From the NCBI RefSeq assembly GCF_014596515.1, contig NZ_MSJQ01000068.1, forward strand, positions 1-47,986: DNA of 47,986 nt. Reading direction: 5' to 3'. Positions 31,902-42,129 of the stretch are shown here, piece after piece. The notes below the pieces were generated by a model. That model made no database searches. It saw only the letters and a list, made by a program, of their open reading frames with translations, and was not told the origin of the DNA. Made by a program: the position numbers and the translations under genes. Source of the DNA: Streptomyces sp. CBMA156 (GTDB taxonomy: Bacteria; Actinomycetota; Actinomycetes; Streptomycetales; Streptomycetaceae). Every line of letters begins with the position of its first letter. The first letter of the stretch is position 1.

Positions 31902-34900
31902 TCAGGGCTCGGGCTCGGGTTCGGTGAGGAGCCGGAGCAGACCGTCCTCCAGCGTCGGCGGGCGGTCAGGGAACTGAGCGTTCGTCTGTGCCGGGGTCAG
32001 GTCGTGCGACGTCCAGTGGCCGCCCGGCGGTGGTCCCGGACGCAGCCAGGACCAGTTGCCGTGCCGGGTGCCCGGCCGGGGGAACGGGACCGCCCCGTCC
32101 AGGCCGCCAGTCATGACGGGCCCGAACCGGAACTGGGCCTGGAGGTGGCGCAACGCCCCGTCGACGTGCGCTGGCTGGACGGTCACGGACACCGTGGGGG
32201 TGATGCCGCTGACGGCGTGGACGCTCGCGCGCGGGTCGACGAGCAGCAGCAGCCGGGTCGGCGCGGGATCGCCGAACGCCAGGTCCAGGTGGCCGGCGCC
32301 GCGCTGCGGGTCGGGGAGGGTGCCGGGCGGGCCGATCGGGACGATCAGGTCCTGGCCGTGGTCGGGGGCGGTGACGCTGTCGAAGCGCTCGTAGTCGTAG
32401 CCCCCGCCGGGGGCGGTCCGGAAGAAGCCGATGAGGCCGTCGTCGCGGGCCGCCTGGTCGCCCAGCCGGACGGCGAACGGATCGGCGGTGAAGGCGGGAG
32501 CCGGCGGGTCGAGGGTGGCCGCCCAGCCGGTGTCGGTCAGGGGCGGCCCGTCCAGGGTCAGCCGGAGCCGGGCCCTGACCAGCGCCAGCGGCCGTCCGAT
32601 CAGGGCGGACAGCGTCTGGTCGGTGCGCCGCCCGAGCGGGTCGGTGGTCCACAGGGTCGAGTCGACGACGTCCAGGAACGCGCTGAGGTTGGCCTCGGTG
32701 GCCAGGCGCCGGGAGCGCACCAGGCCGGCGAGGTCCGGGGCGAGCGCCTCGACCTGGGCGAGGCCGGTGACCGTGCCGTCGGGCGGGGGCTCCCACTGGC
32801 CGGCGCGGGTGCCTGAGCCGTCGGTGAGCAGCCGGTAGGTGCCCAGGAAACGGCCCGCCGGGTCGTACAGCAGCAGGCTGCGGTCGAGGTGGTCGGGCAG
32901 CAGCCAGCCGGTGACGGGGCTCGGGTCGGCGGCCGTCTCCACCACCCGGGTGCCGGTGGCCGCGTCCAGCAGGTCGAAGTCGAGCCGGGCGGGCTGGAGC
33001 GGGCGCGGGGGCAGCTGGGCGACGGCGGCGACGGTCGGGGTGAGTGAGGACTCCGTGGTCAGGGAGGTGTCGACGATCAGCGGGAAGCTGCGGTACTCGT
33101 GCAGGCCGCCCTGCCGGAGGTCGGGGCTGACGACGTCGAGGACGCGGCCGAACTTGTCGTAGAGGAACAGTTCCCGCACGTGGATCTGGCCCTGGCGGGT
33201 CTCGTGGAAGTCCGCGCTCTCGCCGCCGGGGAGGTAGGGGACGCTGGTGACCCGGCCCCGGTAGCGGGCGGGCAGCGCGTCCTCGGTGTCGGCGTCGGGG
33301 TAGCCGGCCAGGCCCGCGATGTGCGGCAGGTCGTCGTCCCCGGTGGTGGGGCGGCGGAAGGCGCGGGTGTCGCGGGCGGCGAGGCGCTCGTTGAAGCCGG
33401 TGAGTTCCTGGGCGAGGATGCCCCAGTCGCCGATGGCCCCGAGCCAGGCGGCGAGCCGGTCGCGCTGGTCGGCGGAGCCGTTCCGGGAGACGAACTCCTT
33501 CAGCCGGGAGGCGAACAGGGCGCGGGGGTGCGGGCCGAGGGCGGAGATGCCCGTGACGTCGACCGGGTCCCCGTCGAGGCGGGCGCCCGGGGTGTAGCGG
33601 TAGTCGGTGCCGTCGAAGGCCCAGCAGCCCTGGCCGTCCACGGAGTGCGGGATGTGCCGGTAGGAGACGTTCCACTCCATGAACAGCGGCTCCCAGGGCT
33701 GGCTCCACGGGGCCAGGCCGAGTGCGGGGAGGGTGCCGGTGTAGTCGGCCGGGCGGTGCGCGGTGAGCGCGGCGGTGAGGTCGCCCGCCGCCAGGCCGGT
33801 GGCGGCGGCGAGGGCGGCCGCGTTGCCCGGGTCCAGCAGGTAGTACTCCGTGAGGAGCGGCGCGACCTCGCCCGGCAGCGCGCCGAGTCCGGGCAGGGTG
33901 GGCAGCCCGCCCTGTCCGGGTGTCGCGGTGACGGGCCGGCCCCCGACCGAGACGGCGCTGACCGGTGGGGCCGGGGTGTGGTCGGCGAGCGGGCGTACGG
34001 GCACCGGCTCGTCGGAGACGACGGCGTCGGCCGGGGGCCGGATGCCCGACACGCTCACCACCGGGTCGGTGGTGCGCCAGTACGCGGGCCGGGGTACGGC
34101 CTTGAGGGTGGCGCCCCCGGTCAGGCCCTTGGCCCTGGCGAAGGCGCTGATCCCGGCCTGGAGCGCCTCCTGGGCGGTGGCGTGCGGCGCGGACGGGTCC
34201 GGCTGGGGCACCCGGGCCGCCAGGGTGCGTGCCTGGACGGCCTTCTCGCGCAGGGTGTGGGCGAGGGAGCCGGGCCGGGTGGGGTCCAGTTCTGCCCGGA
34301 TGTCGTCCTGGTCCGGGGCGTCCCCGGGCGGCGGTGGCGGGAGGAACTCCAGGATGCCGTTCTTCAGCCACAGGGAGTTGAGCCGCCACTGGAGCGCGTG
34401 CACCTCACCGAGCAGCGAGTCCAGCCGGTTCTGGTCGTCGTTGAGGGTGGTGAGCCAGGCGGGCGGGGTGAAGGGCGCCGCGGGGGTGCCGTCGGGTGCC
34501 GGGTCGGCCGGCGGTGGTGTCACCGTCCACCGGTATCCGCCCGAGGACGGCCTGAACGAGGCGGCGTGGACCGCGCGCCGCACCCGTTCGTCGCCGCCGG
34601 TCTCCTCGGCGACGGCGAGCAGGTCGTGCAGGAACGCCCGGAGTAGCTGCACGTCCGCGGCGGCGGGCCGGGCGCCGGTCGCCTGGAGGGCGTGCCCGGC
34701 GAGCGCGGTGAAGGCGTCCTCGGTGGTGGTGCCGAGGGCGACGTTGAGGGTCCGGTTGTCCCGCACGGTCTGGAGCGGGTCGGGGGAGGGGACGGCGGCG
34801 TTGTCGGCCGGGTCCCAGGGCACGGTCAGGGCCAGTCCCTGGTAGAGGCTGCGGACAGCGGGCGGGACGGCCCCGTCCACGGCGGGGTCGCCGGTGAGCC

Positions 34901-35684
34901 TCGGGTCCCGCCAGCCCAGCCGGTCGAGCAGGCCGGCGTACGGGGTGCCGGGCGGGAGCGTGGCGAGGACGTCGGCGGCCGGGTCGGAGTACCAGCCGAT
35001 GACCTGGTACCCCAGCGTGTCCGCCGCGGTGACGTCGGAGAGGTCGTCGAGGAAGGAGAAGACGTTGGTGTTGTGCGGGACGTAGGTGGTGAAGTGCTGG
35101 TCGCCGGCGCCCATGGCGGTGAGGAACAGCCGGTCCGCCGCGGCCCGTTCGGTCCAGGGCGTGCGGTCGGCGAGGGGGAAGGCGAGCCCGAGCAGGACCT
35201 GGGGGGACGCGTCGGTGCGGGCGCTCCGGTAGGGGTCCCGGCTGGCCCGCCAGGCGCTCAGCGTGGCGTCGGTGACCAGGTGGGGGCTGGAGTGTTCGAG
35301 GGGGTGGCCCTGCCGCAGGGCGTAGGCCGTGTGCGGGCAGTCGCTCTCGATCACCCACGCCCTGACCCGCCGGGTGCCGGTGCCGCTGAAGCGGGTGACG
35401 AGCCAGCGGTTGGGCACCAGCGGGTAGTCGACCTCCCCGGTCGCCGGGTCCTGCACGCCGTGGCGCAGGCCCCGGGGGAGCGCCCAGTGCAGGTGGACGC
35501 CGGTCTGCCGGAACTGGGGGTCGTCGCTCTGCCGGTCGCCCTCGTCGGGTTCGGGGCTGGTGAAGTCGTCCAGGGCCTGGTAGTTCTGCCGCCAGGTCCG
35601 GAAGCCGTCCCGGCGCAGCAGGGCCGGGTTCACCACGAGCGCGTCGAGCGCGACCGGCACGACGAGGGCGGGGCGGGTGCTCAA
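31902..35684 (-). CDS. Very large uncharacterised protein (1260 aa)
   Basis: The TTG at 35684 is used because it overlaps the stop of the upstream gene (TTGA) and GGAGGA lies eight bases before it. The protein starts S-T-R-P-A-L-V-V-P-V-A-L-D-A-L-V-V and contains H-L-H-W-A-L-P-R-G-L near residue 67 and several Trp/Tyr-rich beta segments. There is a central helical stretch around 400-520 and more beta structure toward the end. No signal peptide, membrane helix, nucleotide-binding loop or protease motif could be found. I do not recognise the family. It is tightly coupled to the 790-aa protein, so the two probably form one complex. Confidence 0.78.
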   Translation of the reverse strand: MSTRPALVVPVALDALVVNPALLRRDGFRTWRQNYQALDDFTSPEPDEGDRQSDDPQFRQTGVHLHWALPRGLRHGVQDPATGEVDYPLVPNRWLVTRFSGTGTRRVRAWVIESDCPHTAYALRQGHPLEHSSPHLVTDATLSAWRASRDPYRSARTDASPQVLLGLAFPLADRTPWTERAAADRLFLTAMGAGDQHFTTYVPHNTNVFSFLDDLSDVTAADTLGYQVIGWYSDPAADVLATLPPGTPYAGLLDRLGWRDPRLTGDPAVDGAVPPAVRSLYQGLALTVPWDPADNAAVPSPDPLQTVRDNRTLNVALGTTTEDAFTALAGHALQATGARPAAADVQLLRAFLHDLLAVAEETGGDERVRRAVHAASFRPSSGGYRWTVTPPPADPAPDGTPAAPFTPPAWLTTLNDDQNRLDSLLGEVHALQWRLNSLWLKNGILEFLPPPPPGDAPDQDDIRAELDPTRPGSLAHTLREKAVQARTLAARVPQPDPSAPHATAQEALQAGISAFARAKGLTGGATLKAVPRPAYWRTTDPVVSVSGIRPPADAVVSDEPVPVRPLADHTPAPPVSAVSVGGRPVTATPGQGGLPTLPGLGALPGEVAPLLTEYYLLDPGNAAALAAATGLAAGDLTAALTAHRPADYTGTLPALGLAPWSQPWEPLFMEWNVSYRHIPHSVDGQGCWAFDGTDYRYTPGARLDGDPVDVTGISALGPHPRALFASRLKEFVSRNGSADQRDRLAAWLGAIGDWGILAQELTGFNERLAARDTRAFRRPTTGDDDLPHIAGLAGYPDADTEDALPARYRGRVTSVPYLPGGESADFHETRQGQIHVRELFLYDKFGRVLDVVSPDLRQGGLHEYRSFPLIVDTSLTTESSLTPTVAAVAQLPPRPLQPARLDFDLLDAATGTRVVETAADPSPVTGWLLPDHLDRSLLLYDPAGRFLGTYRLLTDGSGTRAGQWEPPPDGTVTGLAQVEALAPDLAGLVRSRRLATEANLSAFLDVVDSTLWTTDPLGRRTDQTLSALIGRPLALVRARLRLTLDGPPLTDTGWAATLDPPAPAFTADPFAVRLGDQAARDDGLIGFFRTAPGGGYDYERFDSVTAPDHGQDLIVPIGPPGTLPDPQRGAGHLDLAFGDPAPTRLLLLVDPRASVHAVSGITPTVSVTVQPAHVDGALRHLQAQFRFGPVMTGGLDGAVPFPRPGTRHGNWSWLRPGPPPGGHWTSHDLTPAQTNAQFPDRPPTLEDGLLRLLTEPEPEP

Positions 35685-38053
35685 CGCGGGTCTCCTCCGG
35701 GCGCCGGGAAGCGGTCTCCGTCCGGGCCGTCGAAGCGGATCGCCTCCGGCACCTTGACCAGTTGCAGGGCGAGGTCGGCGGGGCCGACCCCGCCGACGTC
35801 CGTGCCGTGCGCGGATTCCAGGGCGGTGGCCAGCGCGGGCACGAGCGAGTCGAGGTCCAGGACCCGTACGGCGGGGTCGGCGGACGGGCGCAGGTGGCGC
35901 AGGACGTCGAAGGTGACGTCCGGGCCGAGCTGCTCGCCCAGCGGAAGCCGTGGTCCGGCGTCCGGCAGCAGGCTGCGCAGCGGTATCAGTCCGTCGTCCT
36001 CGACGCCGAAGCGGAACCCCTCCTGGGGTTCGGCGAGTTCGACGGTGGCGGGCAGCCCGTTGAACAGGCACAGCAGCACGGTCGGGGAGAGGTGTTCCAT
36101 CCGCAGCACCGGCAGCGGGGCACCGGTCACGTCGACGGCTCGTACGGCGAGGTGGGGCCAGCCGGAGACCAGCGCGGAGCGCAGCAGGATTCCGCAGACC
36201 CGGCCGAGGGTGGCGTCCGGATCGCCGGGCCCGGCGTCGCGCTGCCGGTCGCGGTGGCGGGCCGCCGCCTGCGCGGCCTTCGTCCGGACGGCGGCGGCCA
36301 CGACCGCGTCCTGGAGCGTGTCCCGGCTCGACTGGGCGCCAATCCCCAGCGCTCCGCCGACCAGGGCGTCCAGCCAGTTCGGGTCGGTGTGGAAGAAGCG
36401 CAGGGACTCCGGCGGCAGCATCCGGGCGTCCGGCACGAGGTGGGTGAACGGCACCGGGGTGAGCAGCAGCAGGTGCCCCAGCCAGTCCGCGACCGGCGCG
36501 AGCCGTGTCCTGAGGCCGTCGTCCGTGTCCAGGGCCTCGGTGACGGCCGCGCGGGCGGCGTCGGAGCGCAGGAAGGCGTCCAGGTCGGCGCTCGGATCGG
36601 TCGGGGCGGGCCCGGGAGCGGGTGGTGACCAGGGGTCACCGGAGTGCGTCGGGGTGGTGCCGAGGGCGGTGAGCAGCGGCCCGTCCAGCAGCGCGCCGAA
36701 GGCCGCCCGGGCGGTGCGCGGTCCGTCCCCTCCGGCTGCCGGGAGGTGGGTGCTGGTCTGCCGGTGGTAGAGGGTGTCCGCCAGTTCGTGGGTGGCGCGC
36801 TTGAACGCGGTCAGCTGCCGTACGTACGCCGGATCGGCGAGCGCGAGCGCCCGCCCGGTCTCGAACGCGGTGGCCAGCGACACGTCGAAGCTGCCCCAGG
36901 CGGGGTCGTAGCCGAGCAGGGCGTCCGCGCTGGTGGCGGTGGCCACCCGGTCGACGGGCTGGGGTGGGACGGGGGTGAGCGGCCCCCGGTACCAGCCGAA
37001 GGCGCGCTCGCCGGAGCGGGTCAGGTACGGCAGCGGCAGGTGGCCGTCGGCGATCCGCCGGGCCACCTGCCGCCGGGCGGGCGGGGTGCCGTCGGCGTCC
37101 CGGTAGGGGGAGGGCAGCCGCAGCCACATCTCCTCGCGGGTGGCCGCCCGGGAGCCGTCCGGTGTCCGGGTGAGTCCTTCGGCGAGGTCGCGGAAGTGGG
37201 CCTTGCCGTCCGGCTCCGCCCAGAACGACCAGCTGCACAGCGACAGCAGGGCGACAGACGTGCGGTCCTGGAAGTCAGGGTCGGGGCCGAGGAGCGGCTC
37301 GTGGCCCTCCAGGGACACCAGGTGGACGATGTTCTTGGTGCGGGCGTCCGGCGGTGAGCCGGGCGGGCCGGCGGCGGGGAAGCGGCTGGCGACGACGACG
37401 GAGAACAACCCGTCCTCCTGGAGGCCGAGGACGGGCCGGTCCCCGGTGTTGGCGCCGCGGCAGTGCGCGAGGTACGGCAGTTCCGTCAGCCGGGGTGCCA
37501 CCGTGGGGAACACGGACGTGGGGATCCGGATGACGTCGCACGGGTCGTCCGGTCCGATGTCGGACTCCCGGTGCAGCGCGGGCTTGAGCACGGCGGGATC
37601 GTCGGCCAGGAAGTCGCCCACGGTGGTCGACTCGGTCCGGTTCGGGGAGGTGTCGCCGCCGACGAGCTGGTCGTCGGTCAGGACCAGCAGTGCCAGCCAC
37701 GGGGTGCCGGCCCCCGCCCCGTGCAGCGGCCGCTCCCACGGCAGCAGCGGGTCACCGAGTACCAGGTGGGGCAGCACGTCGGCGAACCGCCCTGCGGCGG
37801 TGTCCGGCGGGTGCTTGGCGACCACGGCGGTCGTGGCGTCGATCGACACCTGGGGTGCGCGCACGGTGAACCGCTGGACGGCCCGGAACGGCCCGGCGAC
37901 GGTCCGCGCGCTCCCGTCCGTCCCGGTGCGCAGGGTGTGGGTGGCCTCGATCCGGTAGTTCCCGGCGGGCAGGGCGGGCAGGTAGCGGTCGTGCAGCTCG
38001 ATGTCCCCGATGGGGATGGTGTCGCGGGCGGGGTGCGGCGGGCTCGCGCTCAC
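35681..38053 (-). CDS. Large uncharacterised protein (790 aa)
   Basis: The GTG at 38053 starts 13 nt after the DUF6603-like gene. The N-terminal 75 residues look like an Ig-type beta-sandwich (I-E-L-H-D-R-Y-L-P-A-L-P-A-G-N-Y-R-I-E-A). Then comes a mixed domain with W-L-A-L-L-V-L-T-D-D-Q-L near residue 120. A largely helical C-terminal half follows (A-L-G-I-G-A-Q-S-S-R-D-T-L-Q-D-A-V), and near the end R-M-E-H-L-S-P-T-V-L-L-C-L-F-N-G. No export signal and no catalytic motif. Family not recognised. Stop overlaps the next start. Confidence 0.78.
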   Translation of the reverse strand: MSASPPHPARDTIPIGDIELHDRYLPALPAGNYRIEATHTLRTGTDGSARTVAGPFRAVQRFTVRAPQVSIDATTAVVAKHPPDTAAGRFADVLPHLVLGDPLLPWERPLHGAGAGTPWLALLVLTDDQLVGGDTSPNRTESTTVGDFLADDPAVLKPALHRESDIGPDDPCDVIRIPTSVFPTVAPRLTELPYLAHCRGANTGDRPVLGLQEDGLFSVVVASRFPAAGPPGSPPDARTKNIVHLVSLEGHEPLLGPDPDFQDRTSVALLSLCSWSFWAEPDGKAHFRDLAEGLTRTPDGSRAATREEMWLRLPSPYRDADGTPPARRQVARRIADGHLPLPYLTRSGERAFGWYRGPLTPVPPQPVDRVATATSADALLGYDPAWGSFDVSLATAFETGRALALADPAYVRQLTAFKRATHELADTLYHRQTSTHLPAAGGDGPRTARAAFGALLDGPLLTALGTTPTHSGDPWSPPAPGPAPTDPSADLDAFLRSDAARAAVTEALDTDDGLRTRLAPVADWLGHLLLLTPVPFTHLVPDARMLPPESLRFFHTDPNWLDALVGGALGIGAQSSRDTLQDAVVAAAVRTKAAQAAARHRDRQRDAGPGDPDATLGRVCGILLRSALVSGWPHLAVRAVDVTGAPLPVLRMEHLSPTVLLCLFNGLPATVELAEPQEGFRFGVEDDGLIPLRSLLPDAGPRLPLGEQLGPDVTFDVLRHLRPSADPAVRVLDLDSLVPALATALESAHGTDVGGVGPADLALQLVKVPEAIRFDGPDGDRFPAPGGDPR

Positions 38054-38066
38054 GTGGTCTGCTCCC

Positions 38067-41000
38067 TCACGTCCGGTCCGGGTTCTGCACCATCGGGGCC
38101 TGGCCGAAGAAGTGGCCGGCGCCGGCCGCCAGGGCGGTCAGCGGGTCGGCCGGGCCGTCGAGCAGCCCGGCGTCGACGAGCGCCGCGCACACCTGGTCGC
38201 GCCCGGTCCGTGCCGTGCCCCGGTCGGTCTCTCCGATCCGCCGCACGCACGTGTCGTCGGGGACGAAGACGTAGTCGCGGTCGGCGACGGGGGAGGAGGG
38301 CAGCGGGGCGAGGCCGGGCGGGATCTCGTCGGCGGAGTACTCGCTGAGCGGGAACACCCCGCGCGAGTCGGCGAGCCGGGGCCGGGGCGCCCGCACGTCG
38401 TAGCCGACCGGACGGTCCGCGAGGACCTCGGCGCTGGGGGCGCCCGGGGTGTGGCTGAAGGGAGTCGGCGGGGCGCCCCACAGTGCGGCGGGCAGGTGGT
38501 GGGTGCGCGGGGTCGTCGTCCAGCCGTCCATCGGGGCGGGCGCGTCCTCGTAGTACAGCGTCAGCCGGTGTTCGCCGACCAGCCCGGAGAGGTCCATGGG
38601 CCGCACGTCGACCGCGGGGCCGTCTCCGGCGCCGGGCGCGGACAGCGGGTCCGCGCCGATCCGCAGGTGGCTGGCTGGCACCGCGGACTGGGTGAAGAAC
38701 CGCAGGTCGCGGGCGCGGGCGTACCACAACGTGCCGCTGTTGCCCCGGTCCTGGGGGGTGGTGTCCTCGACGGCCCTGTCGATGCCGCCCACCGGTCCGA
38801 CGGTGACGACGTCGGCCGGTTTCGGCAGCAGGTCGGCGAACTCGCTCCAGCCCAGCGCCCTGGTGTCGGTGCCGGATCGGCCGGGGCCGAAACCGATCGT
38901 CTTGGAGAAGCCGACGAAGTGCGCGGTGACCGAGCCACCCGTCGGCGGCCCCCACAGCTCCAGATCGGCGCCCACGTGCGCGCTGATCGTCTTGTGGATG
39001 AGTCCGATGTTGATCGTGTAGGACGCGCCGATGCTCACCGAGATCCGGGCGGTGAAGGAGAACGGCCGCCACGACAGCAGCAGGTCGGCCTGGGCGGTGA
39101 ACGAGGCCTGGAAGTCGCCGGCGTGGAAAGTGATGCACAGCCTGCCCCCGGCCATCGCGCAGGACGGGGTCACCGCGAGGTACGCCTGCGCGGTGATCGT
39201 CAGATTGCCGCTGACCGCCCAGTCGATGCCGAGCCTCGGTACGGCGGGGTAGGAGGCGGGTTTCTCGAAGGAGGGGTGGTAGCCGCCGAGGGTGACCACG
39301 AACTGTCCGGCGTCGGGGTGCGGCCCGAACCACATGGCGGCGGCGAACCCGCCGGTGAGGTGGCAGTCCGGGGTCAGCACGTACGACACGGGCGCGAGCT
39401 GCGCGGCCAGCTCGAAGCTCCCGGCGAGCGGCCGGACCTCCGCCTCCAGGCCCAGTTCGGCGTACACGTACGTGCGGGTCGCGGACTCGGCGGGCAGCGG
39501 CAGTTGGACGGTGGCGATGCCGAGGACGGCCAGTGCAAGCTCCCGGCCGAACTCGGCGGCCAGCAGCACCTTGGAGTTCACCACCTCGGCGACCGTGAAC
39601 TCGATGCCGAGGGCCAGCCAGAAGGACCCCTCCTTCGGGGCGATCCAGGTGCGCGACGGCCCGCCCGGCACGGCGGGCTCGCGCCCCTCCAGGACGTCCA
39701 GCACCCCGGTGGGCCGTTTGGCGGCGTCGGGGCCCTGCTTGTTCAGGGTCAGCAGCGGGAACTCGGTCACCTCCCGGGCGGTCGGCAGGGTCAGCTCCCG
39801 GTTGAAGCCGAACCCGGCCATCAGCCCCGTGACCAGGAGCGGTGGCGGCCCCCCGAGCGGCGCCTCCAGCTGGCCGAACAGGAACAGCGACGGTTGGCCG
39901 TCCTTCAGCTGGGCGTACGAGCCGACGGCGGCCAGCGAGAAGTCGGGCACGGCGATGGTCGCCGTCCCGTCGAACTGGAAGAGCACCTCCTTGGGCAGCC
40001 TGTCGGGCGGGATGCGCAGCAGCGCGCCCGCGATCTGCACGGGGGGAGCCGAGTACCCCACGCCGACGCCGTCGAGCTGGAAGACGGGCGCGAAGCGGTC
40101 CAGGGCCGAGCCGACCGCCAGGCCGTCCAGGGACAGGGACAGCGGGCCCAGAGCGACCCCCGCGTCCAGGGCGAACAGCAGCGCGTTGTTCTGGTAGACG
40201 ACTCCCACCCGGTTGATCTGGACCACACCGAGCTGCTTCTGCACCGGCACCCACACGGCGGTGGAGGCCGGGCCGCCGGGCACGGCAGGGGGGACCGGGG
40301 TATCGGTGCCCGGGGAGCCCGGAGCCGTCGGCTGCCCGGCCGCTCCCGTCGGACCGGTCTTCGCCGGGGGCACGCCGAGGGCGACCGGGACGGTCTCCTG
40401 CCCGATCCGCAGCTCGGCCAGGGCTCCCACCCCCGGCGTCAGCCCCGCCGTGGGCAGCGGTACCACCTGCGCCTGCCCGAGCAGTCCGTTCACCAGGTCG
40501 GCCGTCGGGGGGTCGAAGACGCCGGAGCTGTACAGGACCTGGAGGTTCTGCACCGCCAGGCTGCCGCCCGCCCCCGAGAGGAACCCGCCGACCAGGGGGA
40601 GCCGGGTGAGGTCGAAGTCCGCCGAGAGGTCCACGCCGACGCAGAACCGCGCCGGGCCGCCCGGCGGCTCGACCCGGACGAACTTGGCGTCCTTGAGGCC
40701 GACCCGCAGGCTGTCGGGCACGTCGTCGGCCAGGTCGGGGGAGAAGTGCGCGACCCAGTCCCGCAGGGCGATCTCGGTGCCCTCACCCGGGCTGCGGTAG
40801 GTGGCGGCCAGGACGGAGGCGCCGGACTTCGAGGCGCCGGATTTCGAGGCGCCGCCCTTCTGCTCGTCGAAGACGACGTCGAAGGTGAAGCCGTCGACGT
40901 CGAGGACCCCGCGGTACTGCGCCCCGGAGCCGTCCCGGGTGATCCTCGCCTCCAGCGAGGCCGTCACCCCCTGCGCGACCGTCACCTCTCCCCGGCAGTC

Positions 41001-42110
41001 GAAGTCGACGGTGTCGGTGCCGCTGGTGTACGACAGCCACAGCGCGGTGAGCTCCAGCGTCCTGACCGGCTCCGGCACGTCGGACAGGTGCAGGGCGTCG
41101 AGGACGTCGTCCATGCGGAGCGCCTCACCGGCCTCCAGGCCGCCGCCGAAGGTCCAGCCGCCCTTGTCGCCGGGGGCCTTCGCGGCCGAGACCTCGATGT
41201 GGAAGGAGGAGTCGATCGTCGCCGTGCCCGCGATGCGGGCGGTGAGTCCCTGGAGGGCGTCCTGGTACACGTACAGGCTCAGGGACGTGGCCGTGAAGGG
41301 CCCGAGCGCCCAGTCGCCCGTGGCCTTCATCCGAAGGAGGTACCAGTCCCCCAGAAGGGCTCCGAAGGACAGCTCGCTGACGGCGGCGGACTCGGGCACC
41401 TCTCCCGCGGGGATGCCGAACGACTCCAGCAGCGACCGGACGCCGATCGGTCTGCCGTCACGCAGCCTGCCGGTGACACCCAGGTCGGGAAGCCGCAGGG
41501 CGACCTCCAGGGGGAGCCCCTTGACGTCGAGGTCGGCGACGACCGCGACGGAGGTCGCCTGGTAGCCGGCCGACGTGCCCTGCCCCGTCCTGACCAGGCG
41601 GTAGTCGAAGCCCGCGACGTCCCCGGGGTCGAATCCGAACGCGCGCAGTCCCTCCCGCGCGGTCCGCCACGGGCCGGCGCCCGCGAAGCGGCTGCCCAGC
41701 TCGTCCAGCGAGCGGGCGAACGCGCCCGGCTGCCGCGGCCGTACGGCGGCGGTCAGCCATCCGACGTCGTCCACGGCCAGCGTCGACTCCACCTCGACGC
41801 CGTCGAAGGTGCCGCCCAGCGCCACGGTGACCGAGCCCTGGGCGGTCGCGGTCACCGTCACCGACGTCACCGCCATGGCCACGAGCGCCCCGGCCGGCCA
41901 GGCGGTGGACTGCCAGGCGAGGACGAGCGTCAGCTTCGTACGCCCCGCGTCCACTTCCGGCCGCCCGCTGCCGGCCGCACCGCGGCACGCGCCGTCCGGG
42001 AACGCCGCCAGCACGGCGCGCAGCCGCTCGGGAAGCGCGGCGTCCTCGGCGCGCAGCGTCGGCGGATCCCCCAGACCCGCCAGGTGCGCCTTCAGGGCTT
42101 CGAGATCCAC
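38067..42110 (-). CDS. Giant DUF6603-like protein (1347 aa)
   Basis: The GTG at 42110 is chosen over a longer in-frame start because GGGAGGGGGAG lies five bases upstream and the longer start falls inside the preceding gene. The protein is dominated by amphipathic beta-strands (D-L-D-V-K-G-L-P-L-E-V-A-L-R-L, S-L-S-L-D-G-L-A-V-G, A-Q-A-Y-L-A-V-T-P-S-C-A-M-A-G-G). A Pro/Gly-rich linker sits near residue 600, and three tandem G-A-S-K-S repeats near 430. From memory this resembles the DUF6603 family of bacteria and fungi. The fold suggests a long beta-sheet groove or barrel; function unknown. No signal peptide. Confidence 0.78.
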   Translation of the reverse strand: MDLEALKAHLAGLGDPPTLRAEDAALPERLRAVLAAFPDGACRGAAGSGRPEVDAGRTKLTLVLAWQSTAWPAGALVAMAVTSVTVTATAQGSVTVALGGTFDGVEVESTLAVDDVGWLTAAVRPRQPGAFARSLDELGSRFAGAGPWRTAREGLRAFGFDPGDVAGFDYRLVRTGQGTSAGYQATSVAVVADLDVKGLPLEVALRLPDLGVTGRLRDGRPIGVRSLLESFGIPAGEVPESAAVSELSFGALLGDWYLLRMKATGDWALGPFTATSLSLYVYQDALQGLTARIAGTATIDSSFHIEVSAAKAPGDKGGWTFGGGLEAGEALRMDDVLDALHLSDVPEPVRTLELTALWLSYTSGTDTVDFDCRGEVTVAQGVTASLEARITRDGSGAQYRGVLDVDGFTFDVVFDEQKGGASKSGASKSGASVLAATYRSPGEGTEIALRDWVAHFSPDLADDVPDSLRVGLKDAKFVRVEPPGGPARFCVGVDLSADFDLTRLPLVGGFLSGAGGSLAVQNLQVLYSSGVFDPPTADLVNGLLGQAQVVPLPTAGLTPGVGALAELRIGQETVPVALGVPPAKTGPTGAAGQPTAPGSPGTDTPVPPAVPGGPASTAVWVPVQKQLGVVQINRVGVVYQNNALLFALDAGVALGPLSLSLDGLAVGSALDRFAPVFQLDGVGVGYSAPPVQIAGALLRIPPDRLPKEVLFQFDGTATIAVPDFSLAAVGSYAQLKDGQPSLFLFGQLEAPLGGPPPLLVTGLMAGFGFNRELTLPTAREVTEFPLLTLNKQGPDAAKRPTGVLDVLEGREPAVPGGPSRTWIAPKEGSFWLALGIEFTVAEVVNSKVLLAAEFGRELALAVLGIATVQLPLPAESATRTYVYAELGLEAEVRPLAGSFELAAQLAPVSYVLTPDCHLTGGFAAAMWFGPHPDAGQFVVTLGGYHPSFEKPASYPAVPRLGIDWAVSGNLTITAQAYLAVTPSCAMAGGRLCITFHAGDFQASFTAQADLLLSWRPFSFTARISVSIGASYTINIGLIHKTISAHVGADLELWGPPTGGSVTAHFVGFSKTIGFGPGRSGTDTRALGWSEFADLLPKPADVVTVGPVGGIDRAVEDTTPQDRGNSGTLWYARARDLRFFTQSAVPASHLRIGADPLSAPGAGDGPAVDVRPMDLSGLVGEHRLTLYYEDAPAPMDGWTTTPRTHHLPAALWGAPPTPFSHTPGAPSAEVLADRPVGYDVRAPRPRLADSRGVFPLSEYSADEIPPGLAPLPSSPVADRDYVFVPDDTCVRRIGETDRGTARTGRDQVCAALVDAGLLDGPADPLTALAAGAGHFFGQAPMVQNPDRT

Positions 42111-42129
42111 CGGACTCCCCCTCCCGCGG